Origin: Pseudomonas taiwanensis
GTDB taxonomy: Bacteria; Pseudomonadota; Gammaproteobacteria; Pseudomonadales; Pseudomonadaceae
Length of the DNA: 64,000 nucleotides
Direction of reading: 5' to 3'
Assembly: GCF_013393345.1 (NCBI RefSeq)
Contig: NZ_QJRF01000071.1
Coordinates: 1-64,000 of the forward strand
The position numbers were made by a program, and so were the translations under genes. Below, piece by piece: positions 33,241 to 41,808 of the stretch. The number at the start of each line of letters is the position of its first letter. The first letter of the stretch is position 1. The notes below the pieces were generated by a model. It searched no databases, was not told the DNA's origin, and saw only the letters and a list, made by a program, of their open reading frames with translations.

Positions 33241-34110
33241 ATGAGCGACATTCCCTACATCTTCGATACCACCGGTGCCGACTTCGACCAGGCGGTGATC
33301 CAGAACTCCTTCCAGAAGCCCGTGCTGGTGGATTTCTGGGCTGACTGGTGCGCGCCCTGCAAAGCGTTGATGCCGCTGCTGGCGCAGATCACCGAGTCCT
33401 ACCAGGGCGAACTCCTGCTGGCCAAGGTGAACTGCGATATCGAGCAGGACATCGTGATGCGCTTCGGCATCCGCAGCCTGCCCACCGTCGTGCTGTTCAA
33501 GGACGGCCAACCCGTGGACGGCTTTGCCGGCGCCCAGCCGGAGTCGGCTATCCGCGCCATGCTCGAGCCCCATGTACAGATGCCCGCCACGCCCCAGGGC
33601 AACCTGCTGGATGCTGCCCAGGCCGCCTTCAGCGAAGGCCGTATCAGCGAAGCCGAGAACCTGCTCAAGCAACTGCTCACCGAAGACAACACCAACGCTG
33701 CCGGCCTGATCCTCTATGCCCGCTGCCTGGCCGAACGCGGTGAACTGGGCGAAGCGGAAACCGTGCTCAATGCAGTCAAGAGTGACGAACACAAGCAAGC
33801 CCTGGCTGGCGCCCGTGCCCAGCTGACCTTCCTCCGCCAGGCCGCCAGCCTGCCGGAAGTGGCTGACCTGAAGTCCCGGCTTGCACAGGACGCTGGCGAC
33901 GACGAAGCGGTTTATCAGCTGGCGATCCAGCAACTCTCCCGTCAGCAGTACGAGCCGGCGCTGGACAGCCTGCTCAAGCTGTTCGTGCGCAACCGTGGCT
34001 ATGAGAGCGGCCTGCCCCACAAGACGCTGCTGCAGGTATTCGACCTGCTGGGTAACGACCATCCTCTGGTCGGCACTTACCGCCGCAAGCTGTACAACGC
34101 GATCTACTGA
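33241..34110 (+). CDS. cnoX: Thioredoxin-TPR co-chaperone CnoX (YbbN-like)
   Basis: A 289-residue protein with a thioredoxin domain (1-110) followed by TPR-like helices (about 120-289). The active site is WADWCAPCK, an intact redox CxxC, unlike E. coli CnoX where the pair is degenerate. The C-terminal part has GNLLDAAQAAFSEGRISEAENL and the family end GTYRRKLYNAIY. CnoX proteins protect substrates from oxidative damage and pass them to GroEL. ATG at 33241 is chosen over one six codons earlier, giving the usual MSDIPYIFDTT. Confidence 0.88.
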   Translation: MSDIPYIFDTTGADFDQAVIQNSFQKPVLVDFWADWCAPCKALMPLLAQITESYQGELLLAKVNCDIEQDIVMRFGIRSLPTVVLFKDGQPVDGFAGAQPESAIRAMLEPHVQMPATPQGNLLDAAQAAFSEGRISEAENLLKQLLTEDNTNAAGLILYARCLAERGELGEAETVLNAVKSDEHKQALAGARAQLTFLRQAASLPEVADLKSRLAQDAGDDEAVYQLAIQQLSRQQYEPALDSLLKLFVRNRGYESGLPHKTLLQVFDLLGNDHPLVGTYRRKLYNAIY

Positions 34111-34137
34111 TCCGGCTCTGGGTCCGTTCTACCCTGC

Positions 34138-34171
34138 GGGAGCGACTTCATTCGCGATTGAAGTCGCTCCC
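34138..34171. repeat. Short inverted repeat GGGAGCGACTTCA
   Basis: GGGAGCGACTTCA and TGAAGTCGCTCCC are 13-bp complements around TTCGCGAT. It lies between the convergent cnoX and 115-residue gene, probably forming a hairpin at both 3' ends. Confidence 0.6.
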
Positions 34172-34180
34172 ACTGCCCCT

Positions 34181-34528
34181 TCAGCCCCGCCAGATATAAA
34201 GGGGCGCATCCTCCCGCACTTCGACATGCACCTGCTCACTGTGGCGCAGCCGCACCAGCAGGCGTTTGCCCGCGGCAATGCCACCGGCCAGGCCTTCCAG
34301 TTCCGCCAGCAGGCGAGGACCTTCCATTTGTCCGGCCTCCCGCAATAACTGCTGAGCGGTCTCCCAAAGCGCATCGCTGCGCGGCGCGCTCGGAACCTTC
34401 GGCACCACCGGAGCCGGGGCCGCCATCTCGGGCGTCAGGCGACTGGCCAACTGGTCCCAGTCCTCGGCATCCATTTCAACCGTCAGGTCGACCGGCCAGT
34501 CGCCGATCTGTCCGCGAATTCGCAGCAT
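34181..34528 (-). CDS. Conserved hypothetical protein
   Basis: A 115-residue soluble protein starting MLRIRGQIGDWPVDLTVEMD and ending VREDAPLYIWRG, with an alanine/proline linker near 35-50. No catalytic motif or membrane segment is seen. A homologue holds the same position beside the zinc locus in other pseudomonads. Its start region faces the Zur-like box upstream of zrgA, so joint regulation is possible. Function unknown. Confidence 0.65.
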   Translation of the reverse strand: MLRIRGQIGDWPVDLTVEMDAEDWDQLASRLTPEMAAPAPVVPKVPSAPRSDALWETAQQLLREAGQMEGPRLLAELEGLAGGIAAGKRLLVRLRHSEQVHVEVREDAPLYIWRG

Positions 34529-34590
34529 GTCCCACTCCTCCAGAAACGAATGCGCAATGCTCCCATGGTGTTGGCGGGCTGCCTACATTT

Positions 34591-34603
34591 GTTATAACGT
34601 AAC
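34591..34603. promoter_or_regulatory. Zur-like operator
   Basis: GTTATAACGTAAC is a GTTA-N5-TAAC palindrome in an AT-rich stretch 31 bp before the histidine-rich zrgA gene. It resembles the GTTATA..TATAAC core of Zur boxes. The homologous P. aeruginosa operon (PA4063-PA4066) is Zur-regulated, which supports the call. Confidence 0.65.
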
Positions 34604-34633
34604 GCAAATTTAGCCATCTCCCGGAGCCCCGTC

Positions 34634-35200
34634 ATGCGCCGCCTGCTGCTCGCCCTGCCCTTCGCCCTGCTGCCCCTGGCCGTCGCCCAGGCCCACGAGC
34701 ACGACCATGATCACGAACACGGCAGTCTCGGTGCCCATGAACACGGAGTGGCGCAGCTGAATGGCGTACTGGACGGCAAGACCCTGGAACTGGAGTTGGA
34801 AAGCCCGAGCATGAACCTCGTGGGTTTCGAGCACGAGGCCAGGAGCGATGCCGACAAGGCCAAGGTGGCGGCCGTCCGTGCAGAACTGGAAAAGCCCCTG
34901 GCGCTCTTCGCCCTCCCCGGGACGGCAGGCTGCAAGGTCGCATCCCAGGAACTGGAGAGTCCGCTCTTCGGCGCTGACGAGCACCATGACGAGCATGCCG
35001 AAGGTCATGACCACGATCACAGTGAAATCCACGCCCATTACCAGTTCGAGTGCGCGAACCCCAGCGCCTTGAAAACCCTGGATCTTGCCGGGCTGTTCCA
35101 GCGCTTCCCCGCCACCCTGAAAATTCAGGTACAACTGATCGGCCCCAACGGCCAGCAAGGCGCGGAACTCAGCGCCAGCAACGCCAGCCTGAGCTTCTAA
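34634..35200 (+). CDS. zrgA: ZrgA-type periplasmic zinc-binding protein
   Basis: A 188-residue exported protein (signal peptide to about residue 20) of the DUF2796/ZrgA family. Two histidine-rich segments, HEHDHDHEHGSLGAHEHG at the mature N terminus and HHDEHAEGHDHDHSEIHAH near 118-136, can bind zinc. A pair of cysteines (GCKV, FECAN) is also conserved. It heads a probable operon with the ATPase, permease and DUF3299 genes, behind a Zur-like box, so a role in zinc uptake or storage under limitation is inferred. Confidence 0.85.
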   Translation: MRRLLLALPFALLPLAVAQAHEHDHDHEHGSLGAHEHGVAQLNGVLDGKTLELELESPSMNLVGFEHEARSDADKAKVAAVRAELEKPLALFALPGTAGCKVASQELESPLFGADEHHDEHAEGHDHDHSEIHAHYQFECANPSALKTLDLAGLFQRFPATLKIQVQLIGPNGQQGAELSASNASLSF

Positions 35201-35240
35201 CCTTTCGCAGACACAGCCGGGGCAACCCGGCTGGAATCCC

Positions 35241-35948
35241 ATGAGCCAGACACTGATCGACCTCCAGGGGCTGGGCTTTGCCTGGCCCGGCCATCCGGAA
35301 CTGCTGGATATCCCCGAATTCCGCCTGCAACGCGGTGAAAGCCTCTTCCTCAAAGGCCCCAGCGGCAGCGGCAAGACCACCTTGCTGGGCTTGCTCGGCG
35401 GCGTGCAGAAGCCGGGCCGTGGCAGCATCCGACTGCTCGGCCAGGACCTCGCGTCGCTGTCGGCCAGCGCTCGCGACCACTTCCGCGTGGACCACACCGG
35501 CTACATCTTCCAGCAATTCAACCTGCTGCCATTCCTGTCGGTACGGGAGAACGTCGAGCTTCCCTGTCGCTTCTCACGCCTGCGTGCCGAACGTGCACGC
35601 CAGCGCCACGGCAGCGTCGATGCAGCGGCAGCAACCCTCCTGCGCCATCTCGGCCTGAAAGAAGAACTGCTGCAACGCCGCGCCGACGCACTGTCCATCG
35701 GCCAACAACAACGGGTAGCCGCCGCTCGCGCACTGATTGGCCAGCCGGAACTGGTGATCGCCGACGAACCAACCTCGGCCCTCGATGCCGACGCCCGCGA
35801 GGCCTTCCTGCAACTGCTGTTCGCCGAATGCCGTGAGGCCGGCTCCAGCCTGCTGTTCGTCAGCCATGACCAGAGCCTGGCCCCGCTGTTCGACCGCAGC
35901 CTGTCGCTGGCGGAACTGAACCACGCCGCGCGCATCGAGGAGGATTGA
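35241..35948 (+). CDS. ABC transporter ATP-binding protein (LolD/MacB type)
   Basis: A 235-residue ATPase with Walker A GPSGSGKTT, Q-loop FQQFNLLPF, a signature written LSIGQQQRVAAARA, Walker B LVIADEPTSALD and the switch SHDQ. It is paired with the FtsX-like permease that starts two bases after its stop. MacB/LolD-type transporters act on lipoproteins or periplasmic substrates rather than simple ion uptake. Context suggests a zinc-responsive function. Confidence 0.9.
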   Translation: MSQTLIDLQGLGFAWPGHPELLDIPEFRLQRGESLFLKGPSGSGKTTLLGLLGGVQKPGRGSIRLLGQDLASLSASARDHFRVDHTGYIFQQFNLLPFLSVRENVELPCRFSRLRAERARQRHGSVDAAAATLLRHLGLKEELLQRRADALSIGQQQRVAAARALIGQPELVIADEPTSALDADAREAFLQLLFAECREAGSSLLFVSHDQSLAPLFDRSLSLAELNHAARIEED

Positions 35949-35949
35949 G

Positions 35950-37212
35950 ATGTATCTGCTGCGCCTGGCCCTGGCCAGCCTCGCCAACCGCCGTTTCACC
36001 GCGCTGCTCACGGTCTTCGCCATTGCCCTGTCGGTCTGCCTGCTGCTGGCGGTCGAGCGCGTTCGGACCGAAGCCCGCGCCAGCTTCGCCAGCACCATCA
36101 GTGGCACCGATCTGATCGTCGGCGCCCGCTCCGGCTCGGTGAACCTGCTGCTCTATTCCGTATTCCGTATCGGCAACGCCACCAACAACATCCGCTGGGA
36201 CAGCTTCGAAGCGATCAGCCAGGACAAGCGGGTGAAGTGGGCCATACCGATTTCGCTCGGCGATTCTCATCGTGGCTACCGCGTGATGGGCACCAACGCT
36301 GCCTACTTCGAGCACTATCACTACGGCCGCGGCCAGCCCCTGCAACTGGCCGAAGGCAAGCCCTTCGCCGATATGTTCGAAGTGGTCCTTGGCGCCGAAG
36401 TGGCCGAAGCCCTGCACTACAAGCTGGGGGACAAGCTGGTGCTGGCCCATGGCGTCAGCACCGTCAGCCTGATGCAGCATGACGACAAGCCCTTCAGCGT
36501 GGTCGGCATCCTCGCCCGCACCGGCACCCCCGTGGACCGCACCCTGCATGTTTCCCTGGCCGGCATGGAGGCCTTGCACGTCGACTGGCAGAACGGTGTG
36601 CCCGCCCGCGGCGCGGGCAAGGTCAGCGCCGATCAGGCGCGCACCATGGACCTGCAGCCCAAGGCCATAACGGCCTTCCTCCTCGGCCTCAACAGCAAGA
36701 TCGCCACGTTCGCCTTGCAACGGCAGATCAACGAGTACCGGGGCGAACCCTTGCTGGCGATTCTCCCGGGCGTAGCCCTGCAAGAACTCTGGAGCCTGAT
36801 GGGCACGGCGGAGAAGGCGCTTTTCGTGGTGTCATTGTTCGTCGTGCTCACCGGGCTGATCGGCATGCTCACGGCCATCCTCACCAGCCTCAACGAGCGC
36901 CGCCGGGAGATGGCCATTCTCCGCTCGGTCGGCGCACGGCCCTGGCATATCGGCAGCCTGCTGGTGCTGGAAGCCTTCGCCCTGACCCTGGCAGGTGCAG
37001 TGCTGGGGCTGGGTCTTCTCTATCTGGGGATTGCGCTCAGCCAAGGCTACGTGCAGGCCAACTATGGCCTCTATCTGCCACTGGCCCTGCCCAGCCCCTA
37101 TGAGTGGACGCTGCTCGGCGCTATTCTGGCCGCCGCCCTGCTGATGGGCGTAGTGCCAGCCTGGCGTGCCTATCGGCAGTCGCTGGCCGACGGTCTGTCC
37201 ATTCGCCTGTGA
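35950..37212 (+). CDS. ABC transporter permease (FtsX/MacB type)
   Basis: A 420-residue permease with one N-terminal helix, a large periplasmic domain (about 40-280) and three C-terminal helices (ALFVVSLFVVLTGLIGMLTA, LLVLEAFALTLAGAVLGLGL and the final ILAAALLMGVVPAWRAYRQS). ERRREMAILRSVGARPWHI is the coupling helix to the ATPase. Gene order with ATPase, zrgA and DUF3299 is kept in P. aeruginosa. Confidence 0.9.
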   Translation: MYLLRLALASLANRRFTALLTVFAIALSVCLLLAVERVRTEARASFASTISGTDLIVGARSGSVNLLLYSVFRIGNATNNIRWDSFEAISQDKRVKWAIPISLGDSHRGYRVMGTNAAYFEHYHYGRGQPLQLAEGKPFADMFEVVLGAEVAEALHYKLGDKLVLAHGVSTVSLMQHDDKPFSVVGILARTGTPVDRTLHVSLAGMEALHVDWQNGVPARGAGKVSADQARTMDLQPKAITAFLLGLNSKIATFALQRQINEYRGEPLLAILPGVALQELWSLMGTAEKALFVVSLFVVLTGLIGMLTAILTSLNERRREMAILRSVGARPWHIGSLLVLEAFALTLAGAVLGLGLLYLGIALSQGYVQANYGLYLPLALPSPYEWTLLGAILAAALLMGVVPAWRAYRQSLADGLSIRL

Positions 37213-37219
37213 GATTTTC

Positions 37220-37738
37220 ATGACGCGCATCCTGCTGGCCCTGTTGTTGACGCTTTCCTCCCCGCTCTGGGCCAGCGAGGTACGCGAACTCACCTGGGCC
37301 GAAATGATTCCGGAAGGTGCGCCGCCACCTGCACCGCCGGCCCCTATCCACGATCTGTCGCAGCTGTCGGACGCGCTCCAGGCCGAAGCCGGCCCGGCGG
37401 CCACACAACAGTCGCCGGCGGCTCCGGTGGTCCAGGCGCTGGATGGCCAGGAAGTGAAGTTGCCGGGCTATATCGTGCCGCTGGACGTGACGGAAGAAGG
37501 CCGCGTCACCGAATTCCTCCTGGTGCCCTACTTCGGCGCCTGTATCCACGTCCCGCCGCCGCCGTCGAACCAGATCGTCCACGTGAAGAGTGAACTCGGC
37601 GTACTGATGGATGCCCTCTACCAGCCCTTCTGGATCGAAGGTCCGCTACAGGTAAAGGCCAGCAGCAGCGACCTGGCCGAGGCGGGTTACCAGATGGATG
37701 CGAGCAAGATCTATCCCTACGAATCGCCTTCCAACTGA
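37220..37738 (+). CDS. DUF3299 periplasmic protein
   Basis: A 172-residue exported protein (signal peptide to WAS near residue 18). A proline-rich stretch precedes the DUF3299 core: GQEVKLPGYIVPLDV, then FLLVPYFGACIHVPPPPSNQ, whose Cys-x-His may bind metal. It starts 7 bp after the permease gene and ends at a strong terminator, closing the zinc-type operon. Specific function unknown. Confidence 0.8.
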   Translation: MTRILLALLLTLSSPLWASEVRELTWAEMIPEGAPPPAPPAPIHDLSQLSDALQAEAGPAATQQSPAAPVVQALDGQEVKLPGYIVPLDVTEEGRVTEFLLVPYFGACIHVPPPPSNQIVHVKSELGVLMDALYQPFWIEGPLQVKASSSDLAEAGYQMDASKIYPYESPSN

Positions 37739-37752
37739 ACCCTGGATGCGCC

Positions 37753-37780
37753 AAGGCCCGGGTTTCACCGGGCCTTTTTT
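37753..37780 (+). terminator. Intrinsic terminator of the zrgA-DUF3299 operon
   Basis: AAGGCCCGG and CCGGGCCTT form a GC-rich stem around GTTTCA, followed by a run of six Ts. It begins 14 bp after the DUF3299 stop. Confidence 0.9.
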
Positions 37781-37799
37781 GTATGCGCGTTCAGCGGCA

Positions 37800-37813
37800 T
37801 TGCTCTGGATCAA
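37800..37813 (+). promoter_or_regulatory. Anr/Fnr-like box upstream of oprG
   Basis: TTGCTCTGGATCAA differs from the consensus TTGAT-N4-ATCAA at one position. It is 70 bp before the oprG ATG. In P. aeruginosa oprG is induced anaerobically through Anr, consistent with this site. Confidence 0.6.
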
Positions 37814-37882
37814 GATACAAAGCTTCCTAATTACTGACACTGGCGCCAGCCCAACACATATAGAACTGACTGGAGCCTTTTC

Positions 37883-38557
37883 ATGCGCAAGCATCTTCTC
37901 ACCGCCTCCCTTCTCGCCCTTGCCATCGCATCGCCCCTGGCCCAGGCCCACAAGGCCGGCGATGTGATCATCCGCGCCGGCGCCGCCACCGTCGACCCGA
38001 ACGAAGACAGTTCCAACCTTTCGCTTGCCGGTACCAAGGCGGGCGGTACCAAGGCCACCCTGGATAGCGATACCCAGCTGGGCCTGACTGGCGTGTACAT
38101 GCTGACCGACCACGTAGGCCTTGAACTGCTGGCCGCGACACCCTTCCAGCACGAAGTGGGGGTGAAGGGCCTTGGCGGCGCACTGGACGGCAAACTGGCT
38201 GATATCAAGCACCTGCCGCCGACCCTGAGCCTGCAGTACTACCCGATGGACCCGAACTCGGCCTTCCAGCCCTATGTTGGTGCGGGCCTGAACTACACCC
38301 TGTTCTTCGACGAGGATTTGACCAGCTCGCGCAAAGCGCAAGGCTTCAGCAACCTGGACCTCGACGACTCCTGGGGTCTGGCCGCACAGGTCGGCATGGA
38401 CTACATGCTGACCGACCACATCCTCCTGAACGCCGCCGTCTGGTACATGGACATCGACACCAAGGCCACGACCGATCTGGCGGGCGTGGGCAAGGTCAAG
38501 GTCGATGTGGACGTGGATCCGTGGGTCTACATGGTGGGCGTTGGCTACAAGTTCTGA
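37883..38557 (+). CDS. oprG: OmpW-family outer-membrane protein OprG
   Basis: A 224-residue eight-stranded barrel with a 22-residue signal peptide (LAQA/HKAGD). It shows the OmpW features: AGDVIIRAGAATVDPNE at the start, PPTLSLQYYPM in the middle and the terminal aromatic signature VYMVGVGYKF. OprG/OmpW barrels pass small hydrophobic molecules through a lateral opening. It is a single-gene unit between two terminators, with an Anr-like box upstream. Confidence 0.93.
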   Translation: MRKHLLTASLLALAIASPLAQAHKAGDVIIRAGAATVDPNEDSSNLSLAGTKAGGTKATLDSDTQLGLTGVYMLTDHVGLELLAATPFQHEVGVKGLGGALDGKLADIKHLPPTLSLQYYPMDPNSAFQPYVGAGLNYTLFFDEDLTSSRKAQGFSNLDLDDSWGLAAQVGMDYMLTDHILLNAAVWYMDIDTKATTDLAGVGKVKVDVDVDPWVYMVGVGYKF

Positions 38558-38575
38558 GCGGGGAACACTCCCGCC

Positions 38576-38600
38576 AAAGGCGCCTTCGGGCGCCTTTTTT
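38576..38600 (+). terminator. Intrinsic terminator of oprG
   Basis: AAAGGCGCC-TTCG-GGCGCCTTTTTT: a perfect stem closed by a TTCG tetraloop with a T-run, 19 bp after the stop codon. Confidence 0.93.
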
Positions 38601-38705
38601 GTGCCTGTAGCTTTAGCGGGGTACAGGGTTCGACGGGGAGCCCGGATCAACCCCGCCGCTGCACATCACGCGCCCGGCTGGATTGGGTAAACAGGCGGTG
38701 GGGGC

Positions 38706-39635
38706 TCAGCGTCCCAACAGGCGTGCCACGCCCTGCTTGAGCGGGGTGTGCTTCGGGAAGTCGTAGCGCAGCAGCAGGCGGGCATTGCTGGCCCGGGAAT
38801 GGCGGATATCCCCAGCGCGAGCTTCGGCATAGGTCACCGGCGGCAGATCGCCCAGCACTTCGCCGATGGCGGCGAGCAACTCCTTGAGACTGGTCGCCCG
38901 GTTCAGGCCCACGTTCACCGGACCGACCTCGAGCCACTCAGCTTCCAGCGCCTGCACCAGTACCTGCACCAGGTCGCCGACATAGACGAAGTCACGGGTC
39001 TGCTCGCCGTCACCGAACACGGTGATCGGCAGGCCGGCCATGGCACGCTCGGTGAAGATGCTGATCACGCCCGAATAGGGCGAAGACGGGTCCTGACGCG
39101 GACCGAAGATGTTGAAGAAGCGAAACACCGCCGGCTCCAGACCATGCTGGCGACGGTAGAAGTCCAGGTAATGTTCGCTGGCCAGCTTGTCTGCCGCATA
39201 AGGGGTCAGCGGTGCCTTCGGCGTGTCTTCATCGATGGCCGTGCCTTCGCCATTCTGGCCATATACCGCCGCACTGGACGCGAAGATCACCCGTTTCACA
39301 CCCTCTGCCCGCATGGCTTCGCAGACATTCAGGGTGCCAATCAGATTGCTCTGGTGCGTCGCCACCGGGTCGTCCACCGAGGCCTGGACGGAAGCGACCG
39401 CCGCCAAGTGGGCGACCGCCTTGCAGCCGACCATCGCCCGCGCCACCAGCGCAGCATCGGCCACATCACCCTCGATCAGCTCCAGACGCGGGTTGTCCAG
39501 CGGCAGGTTGGCACGCTTGCCAGTGGACAGATTGTCCAGCACGCGCACGGCATGGCCCCGGGCGAGCAGCACGTCTGTGAGATGGGAGCCGATGAAGCCG
39601 GCGCCGCCTGTGATGAGGATGGGAGAATCAGCCAT
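38706..39635 (-). CDS. NAD-dependent nucleotide-sugar epimerase/dehydratase
   Basis: A 309-residue extended short-chain dehydrogenase. The nucleotide-binding motif is ITGGAGFIGSHLTDVLL and the catalytic YxxxK is in YAADK, with SSAAVYG as the serine strand. FNIFGPRQDPSSPYSGVIS matches UDP-glucose 4-epimerase/dTDP-glucose-dehydratase-like enzymes. Substrate is not defined. ATG at 39635 is chosen because it directly precedes the Rossmann motif. It overlaps the upstream gene by 8 bp. Confidence 0.85.
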   Translation of the reverse strand: MADSPILITGGAGFIGSHLTDVLLARGHAVRVLDNLSTGKRANLPLDNPRLELIEGDVADAALVARAMVGCKAVAHLAAVASVQASVDDPVATHQSNLIGTLNVCEAMRAEGVKRVIFASSAAVYGQNGEGTAIDEDTPKAPLTPYAADKLASEHYLDFYRRQHGLEPAVFRFFNIFGPRQDPSSPYSGVISIFTERAMAGLPITVFGDGEQTRDFVYVGDLVQVLVQALEAEWLEVGPVNVGLNRATSLKELLAAIGEVLGDLPPVTYAEARAGDIRHSRASNARLLLRYDFPKHTPLKQGVARLLGR

Positions 39636-40512
39636 GACGGTAGTAACGGTCCAGTAGAGTCGGCAGGGCAGCACGCCAGGCGCGTGGTTTGATGCCAAAG
39701 GTATGAAGAATTTTCTTGCAGGCCAGCACCGCGTTCTGCGGCTCATCCGCGGCATCGGGGCGAGCGGCGTGAGCCTGCGGCGTGATGTCCTGCACCTTCA
39801 ACTGATGCAGGCTACGAGCCTCGCTGAGCAGTGCCTGCCCGAGCGCCAGCGGCGTGGTGGCTTCGTGACCGCCGTAGTGATAGGTGCCCCAGAGCGGCGC
39901 CTGGCAATCCAACTGTTTGATCACGGCCAGCAACACACGTGCGGCGTCGTCCACCGGCGTCGGGTTGCCGCGACGATCGTCAGCCAGGCAAATCTCGTCG
40001 GCCTGTTCGGCGCGACTGAGGAAGCGCCCCAGTGAGCCATCACGGCTATCGTCCAGCAACCAGCCAAAGCGCAGCAGCACATGCTTGGGACAGGCGGCAC
40101 GGACGCTCTGCTCCATCCGCCAGATAGCCTGGCCGCGTTCGCTGAGCGGGACGGTTTCGTCCTTTTCGCTGTAAGCAGTGGCGCGAGAACCGTCGAACAC
40201 CCGATAACTGGAGGGCTGCAGCAGAATGATCCCGTGATGCTGGCAGAGTTCGGCAAGCCGTTCCACGCCACGTTCCTGGGCTGCCAGGCGCACATCGCTG
40301 ACTTCATCGGCCTGGAACCAGTCGAAGTAGTAGGCGAGGTTGATCACGGCGTCGGGCCGGGTGTCATCGAGCAACTGGGTCAGGCTGGCGGCATCCCAGC
40401 CCTGTTCGGGCGGACGCGGAGCGAGAAAACCTATGTCTTCCTCGGCCCCCAGGCGAATCAGCGCCTGTCCGAGTGAATTGCCGCCACCCAACAGCATCAA
40501 GCGCATTCGCAT
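39628..40512 (-). CDS. RmlD-like sugar-nucleotide reductase family protein
   Basis: A 294-residue SDR-fold protein of the RmlD substrate-binding group. It begins MRMRLMLLGGGNSLGQALI with a variant glycine motif, has SSYRVFDG in the serine-strand region and GTYHYGGHEATT near the C terminus as in dTDP-4-dehydrorhamnose reductases. A clear YxxxK is not seen, so activity is uncertain. It is coupled to the epimerase gene and keeps the same partner in other pseudomonads. Confidence 0.75.
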   Translation of the reverse strand: MRMRLMLLGGGNSLGQALIRLGAEEDIGFLAPRPPEQGWDAASLTQLLDDTRPDAVINLAYYFDWFQADEVSDVRLAAQERGVERLAELCQHHGIILLQPSSYRVFDGSRATAYSEKDETVPLSERGQAIWRMEQSVRAACPKHVLLRFGWLLDDSRDGSLGRFLSRAEQADEICLADDRRGNPTPVDDAARVLLAVIKQLDCQAPLWGTYHYGGHEATTPLALGQALLSEARSLHQLKVQDITPQAHAARPDAADEPQNAVLACKKILHTFGIKPRAWRAALPTLLDRYYRHG

Positions 40513-40624
40513 AGAGAAAGAGGTCGCTTAAAGCCGGTTATAGGGAGTGGGCGGGCAGAATACCCGCCGCATAAGAGCCGCATTCTGCGGGTTTCACCGG
40601 CGTACGTCACTAGCCACGTGGCGG

Positions 40625-41380
40625 TTACGCCGTGCCCGGCCGGTAGAGATGCACGTGGTCTGCCCGGTACAGGGACGAATCGGCAAAGCCTTCGGCAGCC
40701 AGCACCTCCCCTACCAGGATCAACGCGGTGCGACGGAAATCCCGCGCCGCCACCTTGGGCAGGATGTCTCCCAGGGTGCCGGTGACCTGCTCCTGATCCG
40801 GCCAGCTGGCGCGATGGATCACCGCGATCGGGCAGTCGGCGCCATAGTGCGGCAGCAGTTCTTCGACGATCTTCGCCAACTGGCTCACGCCGAGATGGAT
40901 GGCCATGGTTGCGCGGTGGCGGGCGAGATCACCCAGTGCCTCACCGTCGGGCATTCGGGTCTTGCTGGCGTAGCGGGTGAGGATCAGCGTCTGCGAAACC
41001 TCCGGCAGGGTCAGCTCACACCCCAGCAGCGCGGCGCAGGCGGCAGTGGCGGTCACCCCCGGCACCACTTCGTAGGGAATGTCCCGTTCACGCAGGTGAC
41101 GAATCTGCTCGCCAATGGCCCCGTATAACGAAGGATCGCCGGAATGCACCCGCGCCACATCCTGGCCCTTTTCATGGGCTTGCGTCAGCAGGGCAACTAT
41201 CTCATCCAGGTGCAGTTCGGCGGTGTTCACCACCAGCTCGGCGCTGTGCCCCGCCAGCACCGCTTCGGGCACCAGCGACCCCGCGTAGAGAATCACCGGG
41301 CAGGTGCGGATCAGCCGCTGGCCTTTGACCGTGATGAGTTCCGGATCGCCGGGTCCGGCGCCGATGAAGTAGACGGTCAT
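40625..41380 (-). CDS. cobM: Precorrin-4 C11-methyltransferase CobM
   Basis: A 251-residue tetrapyrrole methylase adding the C11 methyl of cobalamin. The family motifs are [16 protein letters not shown] at the N terminus, VHSGDPSLYGAI and VVPGVTATAACAALLG. Start at 41380 overlaps the cobE stop by 4 bp. It is the last gene of a cbtB-cbtA-cobE-cobM run behind a cobalamin riboswitch. Confidence 0.94.
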   Translation of the reverse strand: MTVYFIGAGPGDPELITVKGQRLIRTCPVILYAGSLVPEAVLAGHSAELVVNTAELHLDEIVALLTQAHEKGQDVARVHSGDPSLYGAIGEQIRHLRERDIPYEVVPGVTATAACAALLGCELTLPEVSQTLILTRYASKTRMPDGEALGDLARHRATMAIHLGVSQLAKIVEELLPHYGADCPIAVIHRASWPDQEQVTGTLGDILPKVAARDFRRTALILVGEVLAAEGFADSSLYRADHVHLYRPGTA

Positions 41381-41799
41381 GACCGTTTGGCCTCCAGATG
41401 AACACAGGCCAGCGCGCAAGTGGCGCTGGCGCTGCGGCGTTTGTCGATCAACAGGGTGGCGCGAACACCAAAGAGGGCCTCTGCCTGGGCCAGCGCGGCG
41501 GCCTCGGCCACTCCTGCGCTGCCAACGGCCTCGCGAACCTGCTCGGACGGCTGGCTCAGCTGATCCTCGAAGGAAGCAAGGACATCCACGGGCAGGCCAT
41601 GCAGAGGCAGCCCCAGCCGCTCGGCTAGACCGACCAGCCCCGGCTCTGCGACTTTAGCTTTGCTGGTGGCCAGGGCGACTAGCTGATCGAGAGAGACATT
41701 GGCCTCGGCAAGGCACTGCATCAGCAGGCCCTGCAACTCATCCGGGGGGCAGCCGCGTCGGCAGCCCAGCCCGGCGACCAGTTTCATGGGACGCATCAT
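41377..41799 (-). CDS. cobE: Cobalamin biosynthesis protein CobE (CbiG C-terminal-like)
   Basis: A 140-residue protein equivalent to the C-terminal domain of CbiG, with LVAGLGCRRGCPPDEL opening the domain, the SKAKVAEPGLVGLA segment and ALLIDKRRS-like end (TLLIDKRRSASAT). CobE is needed in the aerobic pathway but its chemistry is unclear. Three nearby ATGs (41799, 41796, 41787) make the exact start uncertain. Interestingly the CbiG N-terminal part is fused to CobJ elsewhere in this window, so the two CbiG halves are encoded 16.5 kb apart. Confidence 0.85.
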   Translation of the reverse strand: MMRPMKLVAGLGCRRGCPPDELQGLLMQCLAEANVSLDQLVALATSKAKVAEPGLVGLAERLGLPLHGLPVDVLASFEDQLSQPSEQVREAVGSAGVAEAAALAQAEALFGVRATLLIDKRRSASATCALACVHLEAKRS

Positions 41800-41808
41800 C
41801 GAAGGTCG

